Shown here: positions 9,891-21,251 of the stretch, one piece after another
How the letters are laid out: each line of letters opens with the position of its first letter
Position numbering within the stretch: the stretch's first letter is position 1
NCBI RefSeq assembly: GCF_001642475.1
Contig: NW_019174054.1
Coordinates: forward strand, 1-64,000
Source of the DNA: Fonsecaea monophora
Lineage: Eukaryota > Ascomycota > Eurotiomycetes > Chaetothyriales > Herpotrichiellaceae
Direction: 5' to 3'
DNA: 64,000 nucleotides
Notes under the pieces: generated by a model
Told to the model about the DNA's origin: nothing
The model's input: the letters and a program-made list of their open reading frames with translations, nothing else
Database searches by the model: none
Translations under genes and position numbers: made by a program

Positions 9891-11829
9891 TCATTTCTTC
9901 CAGAACTCCTTCTCGTACCACGCCTGACTGTAGTTTCTCTCCTCGTCGAGCCAGCCTTCGGCCTCCTTCCACGAGTCGGCGATCAACTTGGCCCGCTCCT
10001 CGTCTCGCGGGACGCACTTGGACTTGTACGGCATCGGCCCCGCAACCAGACCGGTGGTCATGGCGTCGTTTTCAATGACCTCGTCGCCCACCCTCTCAAT
10101 GTCGAAAGCCCACAGCATGCGCGCAATCACCATGAATAGACTGCGGTCGGCGACCTGCATGCCGGGACAGATGCGGCGACCAGAGCCGAACGTGAAATGG
10201 TCGCGCAGCGCCGGGTCCGCCTGGGCGGCCGACTCTTGTGAGAGCATCCTGTCGTCAATGTATCGCAGTGGATCGAACTTGCGTGGGTTCGGGTAGCGGA
10301 CGGGGTCATTGTTGATGCCCCATATCTGGAAAGAGAGTGAACTGGTCAGTAAGAACAACTTCTCAGTCGGGGTTTGATGTCTCCCACGTTTTGAACCACG
10401 GATGCTCCTTTGGGGATCTTATACCCCATGTACTCGTCGTCCTTGGCTGCCGCGTGTGGGATCCCCAAAACGGCAGTTGGACACCCTAGACCGCGCCGAA
10501 AGTTTGAGGTCAGTATCTTTTGTCTGCGACCGTTTCTTCAGACTCCGGGACTCTTACACCTCAAGCTTTCCTTGACTATAGCCCTGACATACGGCAGCTG
10601 GTTTCGGTCCTCCCATTCCGGCATCCTGTCGGCACCAACCACCCGGTCCAGCTCCAGATGAGCCTGTTGCTGTACCTCCGGATACAAAATCATAGCTTTG
10701 ACGAAACCGTGTAGCGTGTTGAACGTCGTGTCCGAGGCTCCCGCCCACGCGTGGCCTGCGTTGAACGCCATCTCCATCTCGTTAAGCCCGTCCTTATCCT
10801 GGTTGGTGAGCATGTCGCCCGCGAAGCACGGGTTCAGCTTTCCTCGGTCAACCTTGGACTTGGCTTCACGGAGGAGGTCGAGCCAAAGATCTCGTTCCAT
10901 GATGGTGAGTCGGGAGAGTTCTTTGTTCAGCTTGTTCAATGAGTTGGGCGTGTATTTCACGATCGGCCGAAGCATAGGGAAGAACTCGGTAACCTGAGTC
11001 GCAATGCCCACGAGAGTGTAGGATTCGATCCATTCGAAAAGGCGTGTCACGTAGTGATTGTCGGCCCGATTGACTCGCCAGCCGTAAGTGATGGTGGATC
11101 CGGTGCTGGTGGTGTAGCGCTTGAGGGCGTCAAAAGAGTCATACGGAGCGTTCAGTAAGTCCCATAGCAACTGGATTGATTCAAATCGCTTTCGAACATG
11201 TGAGTCTCGAGATGCCTTTATATGAAGAGCCGGTAGAGCGTACCTGATAGGGCAAGTATCGAGTCGCTGCCGTGCTCGTTAGAGCCGTGTGATACATCTT
11301 TCGTTGACGACGCCACACATCATCGTTACTATCAGGATCTGTTATCTGGCAACTCTTGCTCCACGGAAGTTGGTTGCAAACTTACTCTCGATTCGAGATC
11401 ATCAGGTTGTACCCAAAGTTGCGCAAGTAATTGTCCACGCGGTTCGAATAGATGCTGCTCCGTTTGTCGTAGAGATCTTTGACCGTCGTGTACGAGTTGA
11501 TAACAATCATATCCATGGCCCCCAGCTTCAATCCCATGATGGGGCCATCTGATGGGTGTTAGCAGCTGTTCCTAGGAGATGGAGAAACTCCTACATTGCT
11601 CCGACATTTTTGCCAGGCCTTCATGCAGTTTACTCCTGGGCATTTGGAAGAGGTTCCCAAAGACGGGGATCGTCGGTGGCCCTGAGGCATTGTCTCAGCA
11701 TGTCATCGAAAGTATCGACCATCAGAGGGTGGAAGTACCTGGAGGGTAATTCTTGGGTCTCATGCCAAGGTTTCGAAACCTGATGATCAGGGCCGCCAGA
11801 ACGACGACCACAGCTATCACGGCATACAT
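9891..11829 (-). CDS. Cytochrome P450 (P450-1), O-methylsterigmatocystin-oxidoreductase-like
   Basis: Seven exons (11739-11829, 11595-11681, 11386-11548, 11244-11328, 10558-11188, 10388-10485, 9891-10325) give 529 residues, a normal fungal P450 length. An N-terminal membrane anchor (MYAVIAVVVVLAALIIRF) is followed by the proline-rich hinge MRPKNYPPGGPP. The I-helix is AGASDTT, the K-helix ExxR is KESLR, and the heme loop is FTFGSGRRICPG with the axial Cys at about residue 438. The start is placed at the ATG just before the anchor; an in-frame ATG lies further upstream at 11925. The first four exon junctions and exon lengths 2-4 (87, 163, 85 bp) are identical to those of the P450 at 25420-27639, so these two are close paralogues. 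It is transcribed divergently from the SDR at 12389. Confidence 0.9.
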
Positions 11830-12388
11830 GATGGTGGAGGCTGTGTAGCCAAAGTCTCTTCTCGGCTTGCAGATGTGAGGGGAGCAACAGCGATGGTCGG
11901 ATTGTAATTGTAGAGTCTCTTCCAACCTCTGAGCTTCACATTATCAGGTGCCCTACCCAGGATGTTGCTTTGGTCATTTATCTGCCATTTAGGGATTCCG
12001 GCCCTCCGAGATCGACAAACTGGGCCACGGGAGATATCTGACCTCAGAGTGTTGTGTATTGCCGCACATAGGGGCGACCCTGGGGTGTGACGTGGAGCAA
12101 TTGTCTCCGGAGCATATAGCGTGCAGGTCCGGGGACATGGAGGAGGGTGGGATCAAGCCTGCTTGCCCGTGACCTGCTTTCTCCACCTCATTGCTGAAGG
12201 GGAGCGGAATCGGTGATAGCCTCTTCCCCCTAAGTGATCCGACGTCGAAATTGGTCATGTTCTTGTCACGTTGTCCAGTCTTAACCCCAAGTTGATTGTC
12301 TGGTTCTCATAGTCGGTAATCAGGATACAGTCTGATAGGCATTAGCATATACCATTGAAAGAGTAGCTAGATAGGCATCCCATCCATC
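11830..12388. promoter_or_regulatory. Divergent promoter between P450-1 and SDR-1
   Basis: About 560 bp shared by two head-to-head genes. TCTCCGG lies at 12104-12110 inside ATTGTCTCCGGAGCA, with a second CGG site (GGTCCGGGGAC) some 25 bp further on. The same heptamer, in either orientation, recurs in other upstream regions of the cluster. Confidence 0.45.
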
Positions 12389-13543
12389 ATGGTCTTGGGG
12401 GATTTCAGTCTCGATGGGAAAGTTGCCGTGATAACAGGCGCAGGCTCAGGTAATCTCCCTTCTTGTTTGTGCAGCGTAAGAATGAGACCTCGGAAAGTTT
12501 GACAGATCTGGATCTGTAGGGATCAACCTCGAGTTCGCGAAACTCTGCCAGAAAAGTGGCTGTCGAGTGTTGGCAGCAGACATTCGTTCCACACCAGAGC
12601 TAGAGGAATGGCTGCAAGAGGTAAAAGGGGCAGAATGCAAAGTCGTCTATCAGGAGACAGATGTGGCACAATGGGATCAGCTGAAAGCCTTGGCCAGGGT
12701 GTCAGAACAGGCATTTGGCGAGGTCCCTGACTTGTGAGTATTATGACGAGCCAGATTGAGATATCGTGAGCTTGGGAACTGACTTGAGTCCGTTTTGCAG
12801 ATTCGTTGCCGGTGCTGGAATATTCGAAGCTGTGAGAAACCATTTCTTGCCACATGATACGATGCTATAGTACCCAGACTGACACATCAACAGAGAGGGC
12901 CGTCTAATTTCTGGGAGGACCTCGAAGACGACAGATACCGCTTGCTGGACGTCAACGTCGGGCACGCCATCCAATTCACCCGCATCGGGATCCGTGAGCT
13001 TCTTCGGCACAAGAAGAAGGGCGTCATCATGATCGTAGGCTCGCTGGCAGGGTACACGCCCAACTTCACCGCCCCACTGTATGTGGCTTCAAAGCACGCC
13101 GTCACCGGCTTCACGCGGTCAATGGCAGACTTGGACGAGATTGCCGATATCAAAGTGGTCGCGTGCGCTCCGGGGTAAGTGACACTGCTTTCTGGACCGA
13201 ACATACAGATGGTCCGGCTAATCATTGAACAATCTCCCACTGACGCCTTTCATGCAGTATGGTTTATACGAGGATATGGACCGACGCGCCCCGAGCCATG
13301 CAGGAGTATGGCATCACAAAAGACGTCTGCGCTCTGCCGGACGAGATTGCCCTCGGGATGAAATCCTTGGTGGAATCAAGCCAATGGCCAGCGGGGACTG
13401 TCTTGGAGGTTGTCAAAGGGCAGCAATGGAGGAACGTTCCTGCTTTTAACGCTGAGCCGCCTGCCGGAGCTGGGACTAAGCCAGAGCAGAACGACGTAGA
13501 GAGACGCATCCTGGCTCTGTTGGAGAAAGAAAAGGTCGAATGA
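12389..13543 (+). CDS. Short-chain dehydrogenase/reductase (SDR-1)
   Basis: Five exons (12389-12449, 12520-12733, 12801-12831, 12894-13174, 13258-13543) give 290 residues. The classical SDR features are present: cofactor loop TGAGSGIN near residues 16-23, a DIRS stretch after beta-2, DVNV, and catalytic Ser152, Tyr165 and Lys169 in GSLAGY...PLYVASKHA. Such enzymes interconvert alcohols and ketones with NAD(P)H. The start ATG lies directly before the first beta strand. It is paralogous to the SDR at 21252-22504: introns after the GSG loop, after the FE(A/P) position and within the PG position are shared, while each gene has one private intron. It is convergent with the VOC gene, with 162 bp between the stops. 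Confidence 0.9.
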
Positions 13544-13705
13544 GGACGACGATAATACCACACGCCCACGTCTCTAAATTCTTCGCAGTACATTTGAAGC
13601 CATTTTAGATTTATCAAATGGACAAGCGAACTCGGGGACAGGAACAAAGTAGACATAAAGTATTCTAACAAAGCTATCATGCACTTTATCCAGACCAGGG
13701 TCCGC

Positions 13706-14320
13706 TCAATGGCCCTTGATGGGCGTAGGCGGCGGGGGAACAGGTATCGAATCCAGCCCTCGAGGACCGATGTTTGGTCTCTTCTTCAATTCCCGACCAT
13801 CATGACCGGCTTGCAATTTCTTGATGATATCCTCTGGATCGAAGTCGACCCCGACTGGGTTCTCGCCAAACTCTGTAGACGCCATGAATGCATTTGTGTC
13901 CTCCACCGTGTCGAAGTTGTCGACCTGTGTCTCGATCTGATTCCCGTCTGGATCCTGATAGTAGATGCTGGTGGTGGGACCGTGATTGACACTCCATATA
14001 GGTAGGATCCCTTTGGCCTTTCGCTGCCTATATGCCAGCAGTAATTCTTCGAGGGTTGCAAACGAGAAGGCGATATGTTCCAGGCCGGCCGAGGTCTTGA
14101 TCTTGTCCGAGGTACCGGGAACCGCTCCTATCGCGATCCGATGGTGCTCATCGTCGTAGGTGAGGAAGGAGATGAAGTCGTTTTCGTGCGTGGCTTCCGC
14201 CCCCAGAAAGGTCTTGTAGAAGTCCACCATCTCCCTGAAGCGTGGCGTGCGTAAGACGACATGGGCTAGTTTCTGCGGAGAGGTGACTTTTTGAAACGGG
14301 CGATCAAAATCCACGGTCAT
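13706..14320 (-). CDS. VOC-superfamily protein, extradiol (ring-cleaving) dioxygenase-like
   Basis: A single exon of 204 codons. It contains one glyoxalase/bleomycin-resistance/dioxygenase (VOC) domain. Candidate metal ligands are His20 (KLAHVVLRT), His82 (GLEHIAFSF) and Glu130 (GNQIETQVD), the H-H-E pattern of type I extradiol dioxygenases. The segment NHGPTTSIYYQDPDGN contains the conserved second-shell His and Tyr of that family. The C-terminal 50 residues are proline-rich and outside the fold. Extradiol enzymes open catechols next to the diol; fungi normally use intradiol enzymes, so this assignment matters. With one VOC domain instead of two it could also be a glyoxalase or an isomerase. 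Neighbouring flavin monooxygenases and an FAH-family hydrolase fit ring hydroxylation before and product cleavage after it. Confidence 0.8.
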   Translation of the reverse strand: MTVDFDRPFQKVTSPQKLAHVVLRTPRFREMVDFYKTFLGAEATHENDFISFLTYDDEHHRIAIGAVPGTSDKIKTSAGLEHIAFSFATLEELLLAYRQRKAKGILPIWSVNHGPTTSIYYQDPDGNQIETQVDNFDTVEDTNAFMASTEFGENPVGVDFDPEDIIKKLQAGHDGRELKKRPNIGPRGLDSIPVPPPPTPIKGH

Positions 14321-14753
14321 CTTGAGCGACGTTGAACGGGTGTCTTAGAGATGTTTGTGATAGACTGACCCTGATAACTTGAGTAACCTTGTATATCGTG
14401 TTTCCTCTTGCTTGGACAGTATGCGAAGGCCGGAAGAAGATAGCTGAAGGCCAATTAACCGTAGGTATGTATGATGCATTCGTCATATGGGGACGGTGGC
14501 TCCAAACGTGGTGGGTACTGGTCATGGCCGCCGGCCGTTGTGTTAGTCTTGCTCCGGCTTCCGTTGGGGGGTTGTCCACAGAATTGCAGGGTCCGAACCA
14601 ATCGAACTAGGAACAGATCCATTGGGACGTTTAGATTTATTGAAGTCCAACTTGATATATCGAGCCGGTCAAATTCCAGACAGTATTCAAGATAGAATTC
14701 GACAACTGATACTATACTTCTTTGAGGCTGTCATCACAGGGCGTGTCTTAACC
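14321..14753. promoter_or_regulatory. Divergent promoter between the VOC and SnoaL-like genes
   Basis: About 430 bp between head-to-head genes. It contains AGGCCGGAAGAAG near 14430 and GCTCCGGCTTCCG near 14551-14563, the latter close to the right arm of the inverted repeat at 31516-31562. Confidence 0.4.
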
Positions 14754-15426
14754 ATGTCGTGGCTCACCGAGGTGCGGACAACGAGCTTGACTCGCAGCCA
14801 CTACTGACACAATAGTAGGACGATCTCGCGACTAGCAATGCCGATTTGTTGAAGAAGCTGTCGTACCCACCAAGCAAGGTAGGTTGCGTCTTCCCAGCAG
14901 ACGAACGACATTGTCATTGAATCGATGCGCTGTACAGGACCACAATCCGAAACTTGCAAAGGTCGAAGATGAAATCCTCGAGCACTGGAAGGACTTTTCC
15001 CATTTCTGCAACTATGTGGCGGACAAAGACCCGGACGCGGGAAAGCGCTTCTACGACCTGGACGAGGCCAACTATTTTGATCTGATGGGGGCGGTCACGC
15101 GGCCAGGATTCCGCCCTCACTACGACCGCATTACTCCGTACCTGGCCCGGGCGAACTTGCGCATTAAAGATCTGGAAATCATCGCCATCACGCCCGAATG
15201 CGGCTACGCCACAGCTCATCAGAACTATTACGGCACTGCGGCCGATGGTGAGCCATTCAACTTGACGTACCGGACGACATCGGTCATGCGCAAGGTCGAC
15301 GGGGTATGGAAATATGTACACGAACACTATTCATTCCCGACAAACATGGCCACTGGGAAGTCGGATTTTACCAGCGGACTGCAGGTGCAGGAGAATATGA
15401 GCTTAAAGGAGGGCGAGACTGTCTAG
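14754..15426 (+). CDS. SnoaL/NTF2-like fold protein
   Basis: Three exons (14754-14771, 14819-14878, 14938-15426) give 188 residues. The first exon is only 18 bp (MSWLTE). The main exon encodes a cone-shaped alpha+beta barrel as in SnoaL and ketosteroid-isomerase families: an N-terminal helix (DHNPKLAKVEDEILEHW), the segment FYDLDEANYFDLMGAVTRPG, then strands ending in TSVMRKVDGVWKYVHEHYS. Members act as isomerases, cyclases, dehydratases or hydroxylases on small hydrophobic molecules. The exact reaction cannot be read from sequence. It is divergent from the VOC gene, suggesting joint expression. Confidence 0.82.
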
Positions 15427-15917
15427 AAAACGTAGTATAGTTATGGGGAGAAACGAAGAAATGAGGAAATCATCAAGTTTCCCTGTCTCTCGCTGTATTC
15501 CTTTAAATATTATACCTGATGCGTTCCCTAATGTGAAAGAAATAGCCAGGCAATTATAGGGTACTTGTCAACCACTAGCTCTCTGGAATGACGCTCGTCG
15601 ACCAAAGGTCATTGAAGGTTAAAGTAGCCATGTACGTAGACGGTTGAACCTGTCACAGAAACCATCCGGGGTATGTGCAAGTTTTCTCCGGTCCTTCATG
15701 GCAGGCCGTCGACCTAAGGTGGCATATGCTCCGACGCCCTACGTTGCAGGAGTCGCCGAATGATAAGTCGCATCAGAACTCACAGTTACACCTGCCGGAC
15801 AAGACTCCCATTCATTATCTACACAGCAGAGAAATTTGACAGGTGTCTACCATTGAGAGCTCCTCATCTTAGTAGGAGAGCTCGTTATTCGACCTCTACT
15901 TCTCCTTGTCCGTGAAT
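15427..15917. promoter_or_regulatory. Upstream region of the DUF3237 gene
   Basis: About 490 bp. It contains TCTCCGG at 15685-15691, 227 bp before the start codon, another instance of the recurring cluster motif. No gene seen. Confidence 0.4.
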
Positions 15918-16908
15918 ATGTCGGGCTTCGCAGCTTTACAACCCGCATTTACCGCGCAGGCAAGTGTTTCCCTATCCGGTCAATGTCCCAAGATCATTGA
16001 CAGTTCATGATATCGCAGATTACATTCGATGCACCGGTGGTCATTGGTATGTAACGAACCCTGGAATAAATCCATCCGCAACAGTTGACCAGTGGTGGCA
16101 GGCAAAATCAACAGCGGCAGCCAGCTATATATCGCGGTAAATAGACCCACAATGCCCACCGCTCCAGTCTCTCACTCAGAGAAGGATAGCATTCGGAAAA
16201 GGGGAACCGCAGTCTGATTCTACCGACTGCTGACTACTGAATATAGCTCATCAACGCGGGTACCTTGAAGAGCGAGCCAGGCTTTGAGCCTGCCGTGGAT
16301 GCTCAAGTGCTATTCGGCACCGACCACTTCAAAGTCACCGATGATATGAAGTATGTTACTATCGACGTCAAGGCTGCTTTGAAGTAAGTACAAGCAAATC
16401 TCAAATCTTTGTGATACTCAATCATTAATTTGCGACCTGGCTGGCAGAAATGAAGATGGCACAGTGCGTTTCTCTCTCGGTTGTGTTTCTGTTCTTCGAT
16501 CCAAAATAACATCGAGCTATGTAGACCATCTCGTATGCCTACACAGGACATATCGAAATAACTCCTGCTTTCGGTCTCATCTTGACTGGCAGCCCGGAAG
16601 CGAAGACGACGGATTTTGGACACGTGTGTGAGTACCCTCCAAAATCAGGTCGGGAGTAGGATAAGAGAACCGTTTCGCTAATATTATCTCTCTCTTTCCA
16701 GTCACACATATCACATTCGAGGTCAGTTGTCCCTCAGACATGACATATGGCATGGTGACTCAGACTGACTTTGATGCTGAAGACTGGTGCACCGAATTTC
16801 AAAAGTCTCGAGACCAGCCGGTTCGTTGGGGCTAGTCGGTTTATTGTGAGTGAAGGAGGGAAGGGACCCGTGATTGAGACCAAGATCAGTAAGATCGTCA
16901 AGGGATGA
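15918..16908 (+). CDS. DUF3237 (UPF0311) family protein
   Basis: Eight small exons (15918-15959, 16019-16046, 16093-16136, 16247-16383, 16448-16463, 16525-16627, 16702-16721, 16783-16908) give 171 residues in one consistent frame. Recognisable DUF3237 features are a beta-rich start (LQPAFTAQITFDAPVVI), the glycine/serine stretch KINSGSQLYIALINAGTLKS, VLFGTDHFKVTDDMKYVTID, and the C-terminal TRFVG-like segment TSRFVGASRFIVSEGG. The first intron has a GC donor (AG|GCAAGT at 15960). One exon is only 16 bp. The biochemical role of the family is not established, though bacterial members are often found beside aromatic-degradation genes. It is convergent with the FAH gene, with 89 bp between stops. 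Confidence 0.8.
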
Positions 16909-16971
16909 AGACTGGAAAGACAGATAGCACCTCAGGGCTAGCTGAGTGTCCCAAACTATTCAATTAGGCCT

Positions 16972-16992
16972 GGCTAGCTAGCTAGCTAGCTA
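16972..16992. repeat. (GCTA)n tetranucleotide microsatellite
   Basis: About five copies of GCTA lie between the convergent stop codons of the DUF3237 and FAH-family genes. Probably neutral. Confidence 0.9.
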
Positions 16993-16997
16993 CTTAG

Positions 16998-18057
16998 CTA
17001 TGAAGCTGAGTCAAACACCATCTTGTTCCGGATCTTCCCTATCTCAGAGATCTCAACCTCCACCACGTCCCCATTCTGCAGCCATGCCGGTGGCTTCATG
17101 AACGCCGCCACTCCGCTCGGCGTCCCTGTCAAGACCACCGTGCCGGGTTCGATCGTCCTGCCACGCGTCAAATGCCGGACAATGGCAGGAATGTCGAAGA
17201 TCAGATCGTCCGTCTTTGTGATCTGGCGCTGCTGGCCATTCACGATGGTCCTCATCGTGAGCGTGGTCGGATCGGGGATCTGTGCTGGCGACACCAGGAT
17301 AGGTCCAATGGGCGCGAACTTGTCAAAGGCTTTGGCGTAGCCGTGCTGTCCGCCCGCCCGCACGGGGTCTTGCCAGTACCGCGACGACACGTCGTTACCG
17401 ACCGTGTAGCCGAGCAAGTAGTCGGCGACGTTGTCTGACTCGGTCAGATCCTTGGCCTTTTTGCCGAAGATGATGGTCAATTCGCCCTGCAACAGGCAAT
17501 AGACGAGTGAGTACAGTGGCAAGTGAAGGATGATCATGGTTAAGAGTGTATCTGCCTACCTCGTAGTCCATGAATTGGGCCTCCTTATGGATGGGGATGT
17601 CTTCGTATGGATCTGCCAATGCGGCTGGTCACACGGAGACTAAGTTCAGCTGAGTTCTGTACAAAAAGAAGGAAAGCGTCTACTCACAAGACCCGGCCCC
17701 TTTGACGAATATCATAGGGTAAGGCGGCAGGGGGATCTTGTTGGGAGAGTTAGTGGGCTTATTCCCGTAGTTGGGGCGCACCAGCTTTACCTTCGCCTCT
17801 TCCGCATGTTGACGATAATTCAGCCCAACGCCATAGACGATGGGTGTCGTCTCGATGGGCCTCAAGACTTTGGCAATGGTGGCGGTCGTCCCAGTGAGCT
17901 TGAAGCCGCTCTCCCAGGGCAATCCGCCGCTGTAAGTCGGGACAGAAAGCCCCGTCAAATCATCGGACCACCCGTGACTCGCAGGGACTTCTCCATAATG
18001 AACAGTCCGGCTCGAGTCCTCGAATCGGACGAGGCGCTTGAATTTGTGAGCCGTCAT
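16998..18057 (-). CDS. Fumarylacetoacetate hydrolase (FAH)-family protein
   Basis: Three exons (17688-18057, 17560-17612, 16998-17486) give 303 residues. The FAH fold is shown by IVYGVGLNYRQHAEE, FVKGAGS, then the metal triad Glu141 (MDYE), Glu143 (GELTIIFGK) and Asp173 (GNDVSSRYWQ), and the C-terminal LTRGRTIEPGTVVLTGTPSG loop. Family members cleave or decarboxylate beta-diketo acids (fumarylpyruvate, oxaloacetate) or hydrate and isomerise meta-cleavage products. The ATG at 18057 is the first in frame. Downstream of a ring-opening dioxygenase this enzyme would fragment the open-chain product. Acylpyruvase or oxaloacetate decarboxylase activity is equally compatible. Confidence 0.9.
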
Positions 18058-18487
18058 GTCTCCCAAGATGATATGTGCGTGAGCAAGATGGTGGAATGGC
18101 GGGCGGCGTCAAGAGTGTAAGGACGACACACAAGACCTTTGCGAAGAAGAAACACAGCGTCGATGTCTCGCTGCGGCCAAAGACTCCATGATTCCATTGC
18201 CGGATCCAATGTCGGTTAACTATCGTCGTACCTCGACTTCTCCCTCCAAGTCCGGGCCTCGGAAGCCGGGGAAGTTCGCCAGATTCCGGAACCGCATTGA
18301 TGCAGAAACTCGGAGAAAGCAAAAAAAGGTATAGTCAAAAACGACGCTGATTATCTGATTGGCTCTATTGATCGCTTGGAAGCTTATTGGTGAATGGTGG
18401 GAAACGCCATCGCACGGACGAGATCCATCAAGCAACACATCCATTCAGCACCGAACATCCTCGTACAATGTGATCTGTGAGCCTCTT
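18058..18487. promoter_or_regulatory. Upstream region of the FAH-family gene
   Basis: About 430 bp between two minus-strand genes. It has three CGG-type sites close together (AAGTCCGGGCCTCGG, AAGCCGGGG and GATTCCGGAACCGC, about 18249-18293), consistent with Zn2Cys6 factor binding. Confidence 0.35.
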
Positions 18488-20661
18488 TCACTTCTGGAAT
18501 TCGCCCATCTTGTCCAGTTGATACTCACTGTCTTGACTCTTGACCTCTCCGACCAGGGTGAATTCTCTCGGTTGCTCCTTTCCCGGTTTATTGTCCGCTT
18601 CCCCATTAACGTCAGTCTTCTGCTGAGCAATAGTGCTACTGGCCTCATCAAAATGGTGCCCAACTGCCACTTCCAAGACGTGAAACGCTGTGGACCGATG
18701 CGATATGGTATCGCCCCTCCAACTTACATGGCCGTCGGGTCGGATAAGTACCAGATCCCGCTCCCACAACGTACGGGCGTGGTCTTCGTTCTTCAAGATA
18801 ACGTGTTCAAGGGGAATTCCCATCGTCTTGGCCGCCTCGTCGAAGTACTCTGCATGTCCAGCTGTGTCGGTGTCTCCAGATATGAAGTGGACCAGCGTAA
18901 AGTACTTGCCCAATAGGTCGAAGATGGCGGTCTTGCCGTCCTCGAGAAAGACATGGGGTGGCCGACTTCCCGGCCAGGTCGTAGGGACATACTCGTGCGC
19001 TGTCCAATTGGGTTCTTTCGTCGTTGTGTCGGGGATCGTGATTGTAGACTTGTACCGGTAGCCCATCTCAATGCCACGGTCTGTATTTTCGCCATCGTTA
19101 GCCTGGTAATGCTGATGAATTTCCTGCCGCAGCTGGCGCCCTTTGTCAGTGTCAGCGTCGAGCTCGTTGGCGAACCCCTTCAAAATGTTGGGTACGGCGC
19201 CATGCACCGCCATGTGTACTCCTGACCGCTCCACGTTGGTCAGAGCGACCGGTCGACGCTCCTCTTGATAGGACTGCAGGACTCCCTTGCCTGCCCACCC
19301 TTGCAACACCGCCGCCAGCTTCCAGCCAATATCGTACGCGTCTCCGAGGCCCATGTTCATACCATATCCACCAGTAGGAATATTTTGATGCGCAGAGTCG
19401 CCCGCTAGATAGATCCACCCTTGGGGACTGGAGTACTGGCGAGCAACTGCCACGCTAGGTCTGTAGGTCGAGCGTACCAATACTTGGTCGATCTTCACTT
19501 CGTATGGCTGGTACATTCCCCCTAGGACACGATAGACTGCTTCTTCGGTGCCAGTGGCGGACTCGTCAGCGTCCATCGGTAGGAAAAGATGCGTGGTGAA
19601 GGTGTCCTGTTAGGACATGTCAGTAGCGACTCTGGTGGGATAAAAGTGACCTAGCAGCTCGCCTTTTCGTCTTGAGAGATCGTAGCTCCACCCATGACGT
19701 GCTCTCCAGCCATGAATAGATGCCAGAACCGACCTTGCTTGTGAAGCCTTGCTAGGTCGTTGGACTTGAAGTGTACTAGTAGCACAAATCCAGGCCTGGT
19801 GTTGAAGAAAGTACCGTTAGTGCCAATAATACCTGCCGCTTCAGCGATTTACTTACACCGGGCCACCGTCAAGTGGTATATTCAAGTTTCGCCGAACTCG
19901 ACTGGAAGCCCCGTCGCATCCGACGGCGTATCTGGACCTGAACTTCACTATTTTGGAGGAGTTGAGGTCAGTCACCGTCGCTTCGACGCCTTCTCCTGTC
20001 TCCTGAATGGTCTCGAGCTTCCAGCCAAAGCGCAAGTCGATCAACTCGTTGGCTTCTGACAGTTGTTTCAGCCACGCCTCGAATATCTCTTGCGAGATGC
20101 GCTGCCACGGCTCTAGCGGCATCGTGCCATCATTTCTTTCGGCAATCATCTGCCGGTATTCGTCGACACTGGGGTGATTCCACTGTGTGATGGCAGAATC
20201 TTGACTCAGTCCACTAGATATGAGGACGGTATAGGGGATGTGGGAAGGGACACCTTCAGACTTGTTCAGCAGGTAGACGCAGATAGTATGCTTTGATAAT
20301 TACCTCGCTCCCGAAGGCCTTCAGCAAGACCCAACTTTCGGAAGAATTCCATGGATCGAACGTTGGTGAGGTCCATCTTGGGCCATCTTTTCAAGTCGTC
20401 AGTACGAGGGTTCTGCTAATAAAAAATGCTGACTATGCCGACCCCTTACCGAGTGGTGGTGAAGTTGCGTTCGAGCACAATAGATCTGATCCCGTAGAAA
20501 GCCAGGACGGTCGCAGTCATCATTCCTACCGGACCGCCTCCAATGATCAATACCGTGTCATCGGCGAGCACTTCTTCCACCTCCTGTTCTTTGACAGGAT
20601 TTGTGCCAGATGCCCCAGCTGAACCCTCTGCCCCAGAATTTGGCGTGACTTCTTCATCCAT
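18488..20661 (-). CDS. Class A flavin monooxygenase, phenol 2-monooxygenase/MhpA-like aromatic hydroxylase
   Basis: Five exons (20450-20661, 20304-20386, 19857-20253, 19663-19795, 18488-19606) give 647 residues. After a 35-residue acidic N-terminus come the FAD dinucleotide loop IIGGGPVGMMTATVLAFYG, the ERN end of beta-2, the DG-like motif YAVGCDGASSRVRR, and the GD motif YLAGDSAHQNIPTGGYGMNM. The last 200 residues form the thioredoxin-like C-terminal domain typical of phenol hydroxylase relatives. These enzymes hydroxylate phenols ortho to an existing hydroxyl using NAD(P)H and O2, giving catechols. The donor of the fourth intron appears to be GC (GAAAAG|GCGAGC, minus strand at 19662), because the only nearby GT lies after an in-frame TAG. 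Substrate unknown. Confidence 0.9.
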
Positions 20662-21251
20662 ATTATTCGTAATTTCCCGACTCAGATCTTATTGCTTCGT
20701 TCCTCTTTGAGCACCTTGGTATTTCAGCATTGACAGTTTGCCAAGCTCCTTCTCTAATTGTCTTTCAGGCGTTCAAAAGAAACTTCGACAGCAGTCGTGA
20801 CGAGTCAGCTACTATACTAGTCTTAATCTTCAGCCACGACAAGATCTACCGTCATACCCACCTAAAAACAGAGGAGAGGAAGCGACAATGCGAGCCGGGT
20901 GGTCGGCAGAACTTCCTCCGAGCAACGACCGCCCGCCTCCTGTTCGCACGACCAGGCCCACCGTTACAGGACAAGATCCACGGACCGTGGACAGGCTTCA
21001 TAGGCCGTCTTTTGAGATACTCGATCTGCTTAAACTCGTACGGGGTCAACTAGGTATTTTCGTTGTGTACGCTCTCGCCACAACGCCTGTTTCGGCATAT
21101 TTGGGAACAGAAGTATGACGTCTGCCCATGCAGCCTGGGTGAAAGCATTCAGCAAGCAGCAAATGGACATAAAGTCGTTTCGCACAGTCTACCGGCTGGC
21201 TTCTTGGAACTCTTTAGGCATTGCTCCGCCGCTGACCTCAGGTCGAATGCT
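20662..21251. promoter_or_regulatory. Upstream region of the flavin monooxygenase and 3' flank of SDR-2
   Basis: About 590 bp between two minus-strand genes. No additional gene recognised and no strong repeat. Confidence 0.3.

Noticed and set aside
16972..16992. GCTA tetranucleotide run next to the FAH-family stop codon as a regulatory element
   Set aside because: A short microsatellite in a convergent 3' region; a similar short GCTA run lies in the glycosylase intron near 61595. No reason to infer a function.
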